DNA of 26,958 nt, taken from SIG588 sp964515215. GTDB taxonomy: Bacteria > Bacillota > Clostridia > Oscillospirales > Acutalibacteraceae. A program made the position numbers and the translations under genes. Below, in pieces: positions 6,904 to 15,014 of this stretch (positions within the stretch are counted from its first letter, which is position 1; every line of letters begins with the position of its first letter). Location of the stretch: assembly GCA_964515215.1 (NCBI GenBank), contig CAZESL010000018.1, positions 1-26,958 on the forward strand. Direction: 5' to 3'. Under the pieces are notes generated by a model that had not been told where the DNA came from, did not search any database, and was given only the letters and a program-made list of their open reading frames with translations.

Positions 6904-7413
6904 TTACTCTGCTTTTTTTAATACCTTCACGATCTCACCGAGATACATGCGGTGATAATCCCCGCCGTTGTAGTGCGTCTCAATGGTGCCGTCCAAAAAG
7001 TTTTCGGGATCAAGATCCGACGTGTAGAGTTTGCGGCAGACGAGTACCAACTGCGCTTCGTCAAAATACGGTGCAGGTGCATCGAACCGCGGGGTAAGCC
7101 CCGCCTCCGCCACTTTATCGGTATCCCGTCCCGATCGGCTGCCGCAGATCTGCATCGCGTGACGGAACTGCGTCCCCAAAAAGGAGAGGGTATAATATTT
7201 TTCCCGCTCCATAAAGCCGTATGTATGGCGGGACGGACGCACCACCGCCGCCGCAACGGGGGCGTTCCACATAATACCCACACCGCCCCAACTGGCGGTC
7301 ATCGTGTTGAATTCGGTCGGCTGGCCTGCGGTGATCAGCATCCATTCCCGCCCGATCATGCGGAACGGATTGCCCTCGATCTCCTGCGGGGCGATCTCGA
7401 TAAATTTGCTCAT
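6904..7413 (-). CDS. Flavin reductase family protein (FMN-binding split barrel)
   Basis: This 169-aa soluble protein has the flavin reductase-like split-barrel pattern. NTMTASWGG (about 37-45) and VRPSRHT (about 59-65) are the usual flavin-contact regions, and FCGSRSG-like CGSRSGRDTDK lies near 90-100. Members bind FMN and often reduce free flavin with NAD(P)H, but many clostridial ones of this exact type are uncharacterised. The start at 7413 is chosen because AAGGGAG lies 10 nt upstream. An in-frame ATG at 7446 lacks a ribosome site. It is the first gene of a likely operon with the carboxypeptidase homologue and rsmA, driven from the promoter at 7475-7503. Why a flavoprotein is linked to these is not evident. 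Confidence 0.87.
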   Translation of the reverse strand: MSKFIEIAPQEIEGNPFRMIGREWMLITAGQPTEFNTMTASWGGVGIMWNAPVAAAVVRPSRHTYGFMEREKYYTLSFLGTQFRHAMQICGSRSGRDTDKVAEAGLTPRFDAPAPYFDEAQLVLVCRKLYTSDLDPENFLDGTIETHYNGGDYHRMYLGEIVKVLKKAE

Positions 7414-7474
7414 ATTCCGACAACTCCCTTTCGGTTTTGTAATCATTCTATGTGCAGATCAAACCTACGATACT

Positions 7475-7503
7475 AATATATCACTTCTCTTTGCCTTTTT
7501 CAA
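7475..7503 (-). promoter_or_regulatory. Promoter of the flavin reductase-carboxypeptidase-rsmA operon
   Basis: Minus strand: TTGAAA (7498-7503), 17-bp spacer, TATATT (7475-7480). The start near 7468 gives a leader of about 55 nt. Confidence 0.65.
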
Positions 7504-7509
7504 GTAGTC

Positions 7510-7536
7510 ACAACATTTTTTGCGTGGCATAGATTG
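7510..7536 (+). promoter_or_regulatory. Possible sigma-K-like promoter of the LysM gene
   Basis: AC (7510-7511), 16 bp, CATAGATTG (7528-7536). This resembles the B. subtilis sigma-K pattern AC-N16/17-CATANNNTA with one mismatch at the last base. No good sigma-A promoter was seen upstream of the gene. The motif is short and could be chance. Confidence 0.3.
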
Positions 7537-7558
7537 GTAAAGAAGGAGGCGTTTTGCT

Positions 7559-7915
7559 ATGATATGGTACACCGTAAAAAGCGGGGACACCGTGTGGAAA
7601 CTTGCGCGCCGATGCGGAGTGGACCCCGTGGTCATCGTGCGGTTGAACGGGCTTGCCGATCCCGATGCATTACGGATCGGACAGCGGTTGCGTTTGCCTT
7701 GCGATCCCCGTCCGCCGATGCCGCCCGTGCGGCCGCCCCGTCCCCCGCGTCCGCCGATCGACCCGCCGTGTGAAAATGCCTATGTCGTGCAGGCGGGTGA
7801 CACGCTTTTCTCCATCGCCGCCGCAAACGGCACCACGGTGGAGGAACTCATACGGCTGAACAACATTCGCACCCCGAATCTCATCTTCCCCGGCGACCGT
7901 CTGTGCTTAGGATAA
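7559..7915 (+). CDS. Small protein with two LysM domains
   Basis: This 118-aa protein consists of two LysM peptidoglycan/chitin-binding modules. The first spans residues 2-46 (YTVKSGDTVWKLA...LNGL...IGQRLRLP) and the second 73-117 (YVVQAGDTLFSIA...LNNI...PGDRLCLG). A proline-rich linker (47-71) with PPRPP-type repeats joins them. There is no signal peptide or membrane segment, so it is not exported by the general route. That pattern is seen in spore-associated LysM proteins such as SafA, which are made in the mother cell and bind the forespore envelope. A spore coat or cortex role is therefore a reasonable inference, supported weakly by the sigma-K-like promoter. AAGGAGG at 7543-7549 with 9-nt spacing sets the ATG. 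It converges with the CotH gene across a shared terminator. Confidence 0.85.
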   Translation: MIWYTVKSGDTVWKLARRCGVDPVVIVRLNGLADPDALRIGQRLRLPCDPRPPMPPVRPPRPPRPPIDPPCENAYVVQAGDTLFSIAAANGTTVEELIRLNNIRTPNLIFPGDRLCLG

Positions 7916-7953
7916 TAAAAACGGCTGTGAGCAAACTCACAGCCGTTTTTATT
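7914..7953. terminator. Shared bidirectional terminator
   Basis: A perfect 18-bp stem (7914-7931 with 7936-7953, CAAA loop) has five A before and five T after the GC core. The stop codons of both convergent genes (LysM on plus, CotH on minus) overlap its two arms. Confidence 0.92.
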
Positions 7954-10900
7954 ACATTCCCGTAATTTTCAGTTTTTGCATAAAGGTCTCCATACGCTTG
8001 GCGTGGCGCAGGAAAAAGGCGTTCAGTCGCGCGAGTTCCGCCTCGTAGCATTCGGCGTGCAGTTGTTCCATTGCCTGCGCGTTCCATTCCTCGTTCGCCC
8101 CCGGTCCGTTGGGCACCCATCCCCACAGCGGCCACCGCTCGAAATTGTATTGCTGTGAAGCGTAGATCGCATCTGCCGCCTGCCGCAAACAGTCGCGTAA
8201 GCCATCGATACGGGGCGCGAACGTCTCATATTCCGCCAGCAGTACCTCCTGCGCCTGCGGATAGGCAAACAGCAACGGAAACCACGTAGCGCCGTGATAA
8301 AACAGATAGGTGATATCCTCTTCACTGTTCCAATAATGGCAGTTGGCCGAGGAACGATCGAAATCCCAGATCGGCCCCATGGTGAGGCGGCCACCCGCAT
8401 CCCGCGTGAGATAACAGCTGGAATAAAAATCGCTGTCGGTGTTATTCATCAGCGCTTCCACCAGGTACCACTCACAAAAAGACTGCACGTCAAAATACTG
8501 TTCGACCTGCGTGTAATCCCCCGAATCCAGCGCTTCCAGTGCCGCGCAGACGTAATCGTAAATGTAGAGTATCTGTGCAGGATCTTGTTCTAAATCTTCA
8601 TACGACGGCTCTTTGATGGTCAGCCATTTGGCCACCACGGGAGTGTGCATAAACAACTCGTCGGTAATAGGATTGTAGTAGATGGGATACTCTTCCCCAA
8701 ACGGGCGGATGCAATCGTCCAAACCGCCTGCCACGTGACCGTCGAATTCCAGCATAAAGCCGTATTCTCCCGCGGCCATACCCGCTTCGTATTCCGTGAT
8801 GTCCACGCGGTCACCTTCGATCTCGATCTTTTCCGCGAGATCGTACGTGCCCCAATATTCGCCGTTAAACCACAGATCAACGGGCTGTCGGTCGGGTGTC
8901 CACGCCTGCCCCGTCCCCTTGGCCAAATACGTTGCCGCCGTATTGCGCAAAAGCGAGCGGTCTTCGTAATTTGCGGAAAGCACCCAATCCTTCGAACGGC
9001 TCATCCCGAGCAGCGTTGCTTTTTGATCCAATTTCACCGTGTAACTCTTTTTGGGGTGTCCCCACGTGGAGTTGCCGCGTCCTTTGGCGCGGGAGGTGAC
9101 CAGCATCGTCTCCCCCGCATTTCCGCCGCCGAGATAGAAGGTGGAGGTCACGTAGGTTTCTTTCGAGGTGATCGCCTGCCCGTCCGCCGTGGCGAGTGCC
9201 ACCGACGGCAGACCCGTATCCAGCGTTTCCACCCGCAAGGTCACGGTACGTACCGCCCCTTGCCGCGGAACCAGGGAAAGGGTGACGTCCTGCGTCAGAT
9301 CCAGCACCGACAGATCCGAGGTCAGCCGCACGCCGTCCGCCAAAATATCTTTGCCGTAGTAATAGAAGGTGGGGATCATCGCCGAAAGATCTACCCCCGC
9401 GGGCACCATGGCCGTGAGCGTGTCCCCGCCGTCGTGGCAAGCAAACGAGAACGGCAATCCTTCGTTGTTGTCTTTCGTGAACGCGAAAAAGGCCACTTCT
9501 GCCGCACCGGCTGCCGCCGGCTTGCGTTCCACTTCGCTGAGCGAGAGGAACGGCACGCCTGCTTTTTCGCTGTTCGGAGAAAACGTATTCGACGAGGTCG
9601 CACGGGTATCCACCGCGATCACTTCGCCCGTCGGCACCGTCACGGTCGATCCGACGGGGAACAGTGTGATCTTCTTCACCGCGTATTGCAGGATCAGGCG
9701 GGCATCGGTAGAAGTGATCTTGCCATCGCCGTCCGCGTCTGCCACACGCAGATCCAGATCCTCTGCACCGATCTTTTTCACCGCATACTGCAACGTCATA
9801 CGCGCATCGGTGGAGTCCACCTTGCCGTTACTGTCCACATCACCCGCGGTCAGCGTTTCGGTGAGCACGGCAGACATCGTCTTATCGCCGCCCGGCACGG
9901 TGACCGCCGCCGTATCGCGGGACAGGCCGCCGTACCATTCGTAGCCGTAGCCGTTGTCCATTTCCACCGCATAAGAAAACGTGAACAACGCGTTTTCCCG
10001 CAACGCGGCGCCGAACAACGCTTTCGGGATCACCGCTTCGTACACGGTGGTATCCCCCGTGCGGCGAACAGCATAGCCACCCGTCCACGGCGCACCGTCC
10101 GCCGTTGCCGTGACCGTGCCGTTATCCCACGTCAAACGGAACACGTGCCCGTTCAGCACCAATTGCAGCGTTTTAGCACGGCCTTTTGCGGCGGCGGCAA
10201 AGCAAAACGCGTCCTCCGTCCAACCCGCATACCGCACGCCGTCCAAAGGCTCACGCACAGCCCCGTTCGGCACGGTATGGGTGTAATAGTCATTCAAAGG
10301 GCCGTCCTGCAAGCCCCATTCCGCCTCGGTGATCACGCCGTCCGTCGTGGGGTTTTGCGGCAAACGGTACACTGCTTCGGTCGGGGTGAGGGTGTCGCTC
10401 GTTTGCCCGATCACCGTACCGCAGAACGCACAACGCCAGGCGGCGGTCACCGCGGGGGTTTCCGCCGTTGCCGTACCCGCCCCTTCCGCAGTCACGTTCA
10501 CGCCTTCACGAAGGGCGCCGCGGTGCATTTCCGCCACCACGGCGGGGTCGGCTTCGGGCGAAGTGCAATAGGTGTACACGTCGTACACCTCCACCCGCGC
10601 GATCTTCACCTCTTCGGTATACCAAAAGCGGAAGGAACCGAGCGTATTCAGCGAATTGCGGAAGCACGCGGCAGGAATATACACCGAGCCGACACCGTCC
10701 CGCACGAAGAAGGAGAAATTCGGCAACCCGACAAACCCGTTGAAGGTCGTCTCACCCTCACCGTACGCCTGATATTGATTGAGCGATACCGCCGTATTTT
10801 CATATCCTTCCGCCGTGTAGAGGCGAAGGAACACCGCACGGTTTTCCGTTTCGCTCGGCGCCATGTTGCGGGTCACGGTAAAGTAACGGTATTCCTGCCC

Positions 10901-11608
10901 TTCCCACGCCGTGGACATACCGTAACGGTCGACGCTCAAAATATCGGGATAATACGGGCACAGCGCCGTTTTCTTTTCGAGGTCGTAGTATTCGTATCCG
11001 GGATCGTCTGCCTGCGTGTAGGCAGGGTCGATCAGGCGCATGGATTTGATGTACACCACGCCCGCACCGTTCTCACAGCCGAACACGCGCACGTGGGTAT
11101 CCTGATTGGCGCTCGACACTTTGCCGTAGATCTTGTCCGCCGTCATGGTGTAAAACACCAACCCGTTTCGGCGACCGACCATCCCGTCCTTTTCCGCGTT
11201 GAAATTCTGCGCGTTGATCACACTGCCGCCGCCCATACGGAACATATCGCCGTTCGGTTCGCCGTCGATATAGTATTCGATCGCCACAACGGCATCCTGC
11301 CCTTCGGGCACTTTGGTCAAAAACGTACCGCCCAGGTGAAAGCCTTCGCTCTCCCCTCGCAAACAATACCCCCAACCGCCGCCGTTCGGGATCTCACTCA
11401 TATGCTCACGGGTCAGCACCGTGTTGTTTTGGTCACGCAGATAGCCGTCGGCACACACGGTAACGGCGCCGTCCGTCTGATCGACCTCAAAAAAGGCGTA
11501 GGGTGCGGGCAGTGCCTCCGATTCTGCCACGGCAAAGGAGACCCCGCCGAAGCAGGAAAACAGCAACACTGCGATCCATGCGACTGCAACGATCCGTATT
11601 CGACACAT
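7952..11608 (-). CDS. Secreted CBM9-like/dockerin/CotH-kinase protein, long form
   Basis: This 1218-aa secreted protein starts with a signal peptide (about 1-28; Cys19 gives a possible lipobox LFSC). A beta-rich N-terminal region of about 370 residues, which I do not recognise, follows. A CxxC pair (WRCAFC) lies near residue 395. A CBM9/DOMON-like domain (about 420-580, starting PTTDGVITEAEW) is next. A type I dockerin with two Ca-binding repeats (about 586-648, DVDSNGKVDSTDA and DADGDGKITSTDA) lies in the middle of the chain. A beta linker (656-800) and a CotH kinase domain (about 803-1218) complete it. CotH signatures are GRGNSTWGHPKKSYTVK (about 842-858), DLAEKIEIEGDRVDITEY and the metal-site WDFDRS (1081-1086). 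Bacillus CotH phosphorylates coat proteins. Here the dockerin suggests attachment to a cohesin scaffold or cell-surface complex. AAAGGAG 9 nt upstream sets the ATG, 18 nt after the upstream paralogue. Confidence 0.88.
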   Translation of the reverse strand: MCRIRIVAVAWIAVLLFSCFGGVSFAVAESEALPAPYAFFEVDQTDGAVTVCADGYLRDQNNTVLTREHMSEIPNGGGWGYCLRGESEGFHLGGTFLTKVPEGQDAVVAIEYYIDGEPNGDMFRMGGGSVINAQNFNAEKDGMVGRRNGLVFYTMTADKIYGKVSSANQDTHVRVFGCENGAGVVYIKSMRLIDPAYTQADDPGYEYYDLEKKTALCPYYPDILSVDRYGMSTAWEGQEYRYFTVTRNMAPSETENRAVFLRLYTAEGYENTAVSLNQYQAYGEGETTFNGFVGLPNFSFFVRDGVGSVYIPAACFRNSLNTLGSFRFWYTEEVKIARVEVYDVYTYCTSPEADPAVVAEMHRGALREGVNVTAEGAGTATAETPAVTAAWRCAFCGTVIGQTSDTLTPTEAVYRLPQNPTTDGVITEAEWGLQDGPLNDYYTHTVPNGAVREPLDGVRYAGWTEDAFCFAAAAKGRAKTLQLVLNGHVFRLTWDNGTVTATADGAPWTGGYAVRRTGDTTVYEAVIPKALFGAALRENALFTFSYAVEMDNGYGYEWYGGLSRDTAAVTVPGGDKTMSAVLTETLTAGDVDSNGKVDSTDARMTLQYAVKKIGAEDLDLRVADADGDGKITSTDARLILQYAVKKITLFPVGSTVTVPTGEVIAVDTRATSSNTFSPNSEKAGVPFLSLSEVERKPAAAGAAEVAFFAFTKDNNEGLPFSFACHDGGDTLTAMVPAGVDLSAMIPTFYYYGKDILADGVRLTSDLSVLDLTQDVTLSLVPRQGAVRTVTLRVETLDTGLPSVALATADGQAITSKETYVTSTFYLGGGNAGETMLVTSRAKGRGNSTWGHPKKSYTVKLDQKATLLGMSRSKDWVLSANYEDRSLLRNTAATYLAKGTGQAWTPDRQPVDLWFNGEYWGTYDLAEKIEIEGDRVDITEYEAGMAAGEYGFMLEFDGHVAGGLDDCIRPFGEEYPIYYNPITDELFMHTPVVAKWLTIKEPSYEDLEQDPAQILYIYDYVCAALEALDSGDYTQVEQYFDVQSFCEWYLVEALMNNTDSDFYSSCYLTRDAGGRLTMGPIWDFDRSSANCHYWNSEEDITYLFYHGATWFPLLFAYPQAQEVLLAEYETFAPRIDGLRDCLRQAADAIYASQQYNFERWPLWGWVPNGPGANEEWNAQAMEQLHAECYEAELARLNAFFLRHAKRMETFMQKLKITGM

Positions 11609-11626
11609 ACTTTCGCGCTCCTTTAC

Positions 11627-14260
11627 TTACGCCAGCGTTCTTATAAAACTCGCCATTTTCTCAGCGGTACGGTAAATGTAGGCGTTCAACCGCGCCACTT
11701 CCGCTTCAAAAATCTGAGCGTCCTTTTGCGAAAGCGCCACCGCGTTCCACTCTTCGTCGGGACGCGGACCGCCGATCACGGTGGTGAGGATCGGCCATTT
11801 CATAAAGTTGTAGCGTTGCGATGCGTAAATACTGTCTGCCATCGACTCGATGTAGGCGGGCAGACTTTCCACCCGCTCGCGGAAGTAATTGCGATATTCC
11901 GCTTGCAATATCTCGCGGCACTCTTTTACGTCGAACAACATATAAAACCACGCGGAAGAGGTGGTGTACAGCGCGTCGATCCGTTCCTCCCCGTTCCAGT
12001 AGTAGCAATTTTCGGACGAGCGGTCGAAGTCCCAAATGGGGCCCATCGTGAATTTGCCGCCCGCATCCAGCGTCATATAGCACGAGGAGTGGAACGCACT
12101 GTCGGTGTTGTTCATAAACTCTTCCACCAAGTACCACTGACAGAACGAACGCACATCGAACATCGCTTCGATTTGTTCGTAGTCCCCGCTCTGCAGTGCT
12201 TCCACCGCCTTCTTCACCTGCTGGTAAATGTAGAGAATGTGCAGGGTGTGATCTTGCAGATCGCCGTAGTCGGGATCTTTCAAGGTCAGCCACTTATGGC
12301 TGTACGGCACCTGCATAAACAACTCATCGGAGACGGGATCGTAGAACACGTCGTACCCGTCACCGAGCGGACGGATCCATCCCGCTCGCCGCTCGTCACT
12401 CACTTCCGCTACGTGACCGTCAAACTCCAGCAGATAGCCGCTCTGCCCCATTGTCATGCCCGGTTCGTACTCGGTAATATCCACGCGGTCGCCTTCGATC
12501 TCGATCTTCTCCGCCAGATCGTACGTGCCCCAGTACCGCCCGTTGTACCACAGGTCGACCGGACGGCGTTTGGGCACCCATGCCTGCTCGGTTCCCTCCG
12601 CCAGATACTGGGCAGCCAGATTGCGCAACAACGATTTGTCTTCGTAGTTCGCAACCAACGCCCAATCCTTGGATTCGGACATACCGAGGAATTCGGCTTT
12701 GGTGTTCAGTTTCACGGTATAACTCTTTTTGGGGTGTCCCCACGTGGAATTACCGCGTCCTTTTGTGCGGGAGGAGAGGAACATCGGTGTCTCCATCTCC
12801 CCGCCGCCGATGTAGAAGGTAGAGTTCAGGTACGTCTCTTTTTCTACGACTTCCTCAAAATTTTCAATGTTCATTGCTACCGAAGGCAGACCCGTATCCA
12901 GTGTTTCCACCAGCAACGTCACCGTGCGGCTCTCCCCTTCCCACGGGGTCAGTGTCAGCGTGAGCGGTGCCGTGAGATCCAGCACCGACACATCCGACGT
13001 AATGCGTCGCCCGTCAAGTAACACATCGTCACCGTAGTAGTAGAACGAGGGGATCATCGCCGAAAGATCGATACCCGCGGGCACCATCGCACTGATGACG
13101 TCGCCGCCGTCGTGGCAGAGGACCGAGAAAGGCAATTGCTCGTTATCCCGCGTCAGAAACGCGAAATAGCCGAATTCCGCCGCGCCCGCCGCCGCTTCCT
13201 TTTGTATCACGTCTGCAAGTGAATAGATCGGCGTACCCGCCCGCTCGTCGGTCGGTGCAAAGGTGTTAGAGGAAGTTTGACGGGTATCGGTCCGTGCCTC
13301 ACCCGTGACGACCGTCTGCGTATCCCCTGCAGGGAGAGTCGTGATCTTTTTCACCGCGTATTGCAGAATCAAACGCGCGTCGGTCGAATCCACCGTACCG
13401 TTACCGTCCACGTCCGCCGTACGCAGATCCAATGTCGCACCGTCGATCTTTTTCACCGCGTACTGCAACACCATACGGGCATCGGTGGAATCCACCTTTT
13501 CGCTTACGTCCACGTCACCGTTCACAAGTGTTTCCGTGGTCACGGCCTCCATGGCTTTGTCACCGTCAAGAATCAGTAAACCTGCCTTTTCAATGTCCTT
13601 TTCCCGCACGATGCCGCCGCACCACTCGTAGTAGTACCCGTTGTGCATATGCACGGCGTAAGAGAAGCGAAACGCCTCACCCTCACCCCACGTCTTACCG
13701 CCGAAACGGGACAGCGGCAGTGCGATCTCGTACACCGTACTCTTCGTTTCCTCGTCACGGCGCACGAAAAACTCCCCGCCCGTACCGTCGGCGACGTACG
13801 TTTCTTTGCCCGAGCAGTACCCGCGTGCCACGCCGTCGTCCCCCGCCGCAAAGCAGAAGGCGTAGCGTTTGCCGCCGTCGGTCGCGATCTGCATCTGTAA
13901 CGCATCGCCGCGCCACAGGTCAAAGCCGTCGCGGTCGTTCTGATGCTCGTCGTACCGTGCGACGATGCCGAGGTAAAAATGCGTATCGTCGTAGCCGAAA
14001 TACACTTCGCCGTCCAGCGCGACCTTTTCTGCCTCGCCGGGGATGGTGAAGGTCTGATAATTCACAAGCGGCATATCGACGATGCCCCACTCCTCCTCGG
14101 TGATCACACCGTCCGTCGTGGGCGGGGTGGACAACCGCCCGATGTTACGGTAGGTCGTGTCGGCGGCGGCGGTGATGCCGCTTTCCTGGAGGCGGCACGC
14201 ACCGAACAGCAACGTGATCACCGCCGTCAGTGCTACCGCACGAAGAAACTTCAAACGCAT
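11627..14260 (-). CDS. Secreted CBM9-like/dockerin/CotH-kinase protein, short form
   Basis: This 877-aa protein is a paralogue of the downstream gene without its extra N-terminal region. It has a signal peptide ending LLFGAC (Cys22, lipobox-like, so probably a lipoprotein), then a CBM9-like domain (about 44-230, PTTDGVITEEEW...GDALQMQI). A dockerin (about 244-306), a beta linker (about 318-460) and a CotH kinase domain (about 462-877) follow. The kinase domain has GRGNSTWGHPKKSYTVK near 501-517 and WDFDRS at 743-748. The start at 14260 is chosen for AAGGAGGG about 8 nt upstream and the ensuing signal peptide. An upstream extension would run through the promoter. It is the first gene of a two-gene operon. 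Role: likely an extracellular protein kinase or related enzyme bound to a glycan and a cohesin partner; the substrate is unknown. No cohesin or scaffoldin gene lies in this window. Confidence 0.88.
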   Translation of the reverse strand: MRLKFLRAVALTAVITLLFGACRLQESGITAAADTTYRNIGRLSTPPTTDGVITEEEWGIVDMPLVNYQTFTIPGEAEKVALDGEVYFGYDDTHFYLGIVARYDEHQNDRDGFDLWRGDALQMQIATDGGKRYAFCFAAGDDGVARGYCSGKETYVADGTGGEFFVRRDEETKSTVYEIALPLSRFGGKTWGEGEAFRFSYAVHMHNGYYYEWCGGIVREKDIEKAGLLILDGDKAMEAVTTETLVNGDVDVSEKVDSTDARMVLQYAVKKIDGATLDLRTADVDGNGTVDSTDARLILQYAVKKITTLPAGDTQTVVTGEARTDTRQTSSNTFAPTDERAGTPIYSLADVIQKEAAAGAAEFGYFAFLTRDNEQLPFSVLCHDGGDVISAMVPAGIDLSAMIPSFYYYGDDVLLDGRRITSDVSVLDLTAPLTLTLTPWEGESRTVTLLVETLDTGLPSVAMNIENFEEVVEKETYLNSTFYIGGGEMETPMFLSSRTKGRGNSTWGHPKKSYTVKLNTKAEFLGMSESKDWALVANYEDKSLLRNLAAQYLAEGTEQAWVPKRRPVDLWYNGRYWGTYDLAEKIEIEGDRVDITEYEPGMTMGQSGYLLEFDGHVAEVSDERRAGWIRPLGDGYDVFYDPVSDELFMQVPYSHKWLTLKDPDYGDLQDHTLHILYIYQQVKKAVEALQSGDYEQIEAMFDVRSFCQWYLVEEFMNNTDSAFHSSCYMTLDAGGKFTMGPIWDFDRSSENCYYWNGEERIDALYTTSSAWFYMLFDVKECREILQAEYRNYFRERVESLPAYIESMADSIYASQRYNFMKWPILTTVIGGPRPDEEWNAVALSQKDAQIFEAEVARLNAYIYRTAEKMASFIRTLA

Positions 14261-14295
14261 AGAAATGCCCTCCTTGTGTCCTGCTCTATATGCAT

Positions 14296-14325
14296 ATGAT
14301 ACAAGAAATCCCCCTACTTTGTCAA
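14296..14325 (-). promoter_or_regulatory. Sigma-A promoter of the CotH operon
   Basis: Minus strand: TTGACA (14320-14325), 18-bp spacer, TATCAT (14296-14301). The palindrome ATATGCATAT (14288-14297) overlaps the -10 and start region and could be an operator. Confidence 0.7.
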
Positions 14326-14384
14326 CGACTTTTAATGGAAGATAATAAAATAATATGCAATATGCCGAAAATTTCCGTAAGGGG

Positions 14385-14413
14385 TTGCATTTTTTGAAGA
14401 GCGGTGGTATACT
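14385..14413 (+). promoter_or_regulatory. Promoter of the rimP-ribF operon
   Basis: TTGCAT (14385-14390), 17-bp spacer, TATACT (14408-14413). The transcript would start near 14420, about 70 nt before rimP. No other clear promoter was seen before 23239. Confidence 0.75.
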
Positions 14414-14434
14414 GTGTACAGATACAGGATGATG

Positions 14435-14465
14435 AAAGAGTGGGGCGACCCGCTCTTTTGTGTTA
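14435..14465 (+). promoter_or_regulatory. Leader hairpin, possible attenuator
   Basis: AAAGAGTGGG (14435-14444) pairs with CCCGCTCTTT (14449-14458), with one G-U pair, around a GCGA (GNRA-type) tetraloop. TGTGTTACTT follows. It sits in the 5' leader between the promoter and rimP. A weak terminator or a protein-binding hairpin are both possible. Confidence 0.5.
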
Positions 14466-14490
14466 CTTGACCTGTCGAAGGAGGATGCGT

Positions 14491-14994
14491 ATGGCAGAAA
14501 AGACGAGCGGTGTGGCGGCGGTGTGCCGTCGCCTGGCACAACCCGTGGCGGATGAGTTGGGGCTCACACTGTGGGACGTCCGCTTTGTGAAAGAAGGGGC
14601 TTCGTGGTATCTGCGCTATTGGATCGACAAGGACGGCGGCGCCGACTTGAACGATTGCGTAGCGCTCTCGCGGCGATTGAACCCGCTGCTGGATGAAGCC
14701 GATCCCATCCCTCAGTCCTATTCGCTTGAGGTGAGCACCCCCGGTGTGGAACGCGAACTCACCCGTCCCGAACACTTCACTTACTGCGAAGGCTGGGCGG
14801 TGGTGGTGCGGTTGTACCACGCGGTGGACGGCGAGCGCGAATTTGCGGGTATACTGATGCCGCTCGGCGAGGACGGCGCGATACGCATTGAGACGGAGGA
14901 GGGCGATGAACTCACCTTCCCCAAAAAGGACGTCGCCCGCGTGAACGTGCTGGATGATGAAGATGCCTACGGCATCGAAGAAGATACCGAATGA
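14491..14994 (+). CDS. rimP: Ribosome maturation factor RimP
   Basis: This 167-aa cytoplasmic factor for 30S subunit maturation has the two-domain RimP layout. The N-terminal alpha/beta domain (about 6-88) contains YLRYWIDKDGG and SLEVSTPGVERELTRPEHF, the latter being the family hallmark. An SH3-like C-terminal domain (about 90-155) ends with FPKKDVARVNVL. The ATG at 14491 is chosen over one at 14485 because AAGGAGG (14478-14484) abuts the earlier codon but stands 6 nt from this one. It is the first gene of the nusA-infB operon, as in most Firmicutes. Confidence 0.95.
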   Translation: MAEKTSGVAAVCRRLAQPVADELGLTLWDVRFVKEGASWYLRYWIDKDGGADLNDCVALSRRLNPLLDEADPIPQSYSLEVSTPGVERELTRPEHFTYCEGWAVVVRLYHAVDGEREFAGILMPLGEDGAIRIETEEGDELTFPKKDVARVNVLDDEDAYGIEEDTE

Positions 14995-15014
14995 GAAAGG
15001 ATGACTGTCAAAAA

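Noticed and set aside
8645..13021. A 1458-codon open frame on the plus strand opposite the CotH genes
   Set aside because: It is antisense to two well-supported secreted proteins with matching domains. It has no ribosome site and its translation is rich in His and Arg without family features. GC-rich codon bias explains it.
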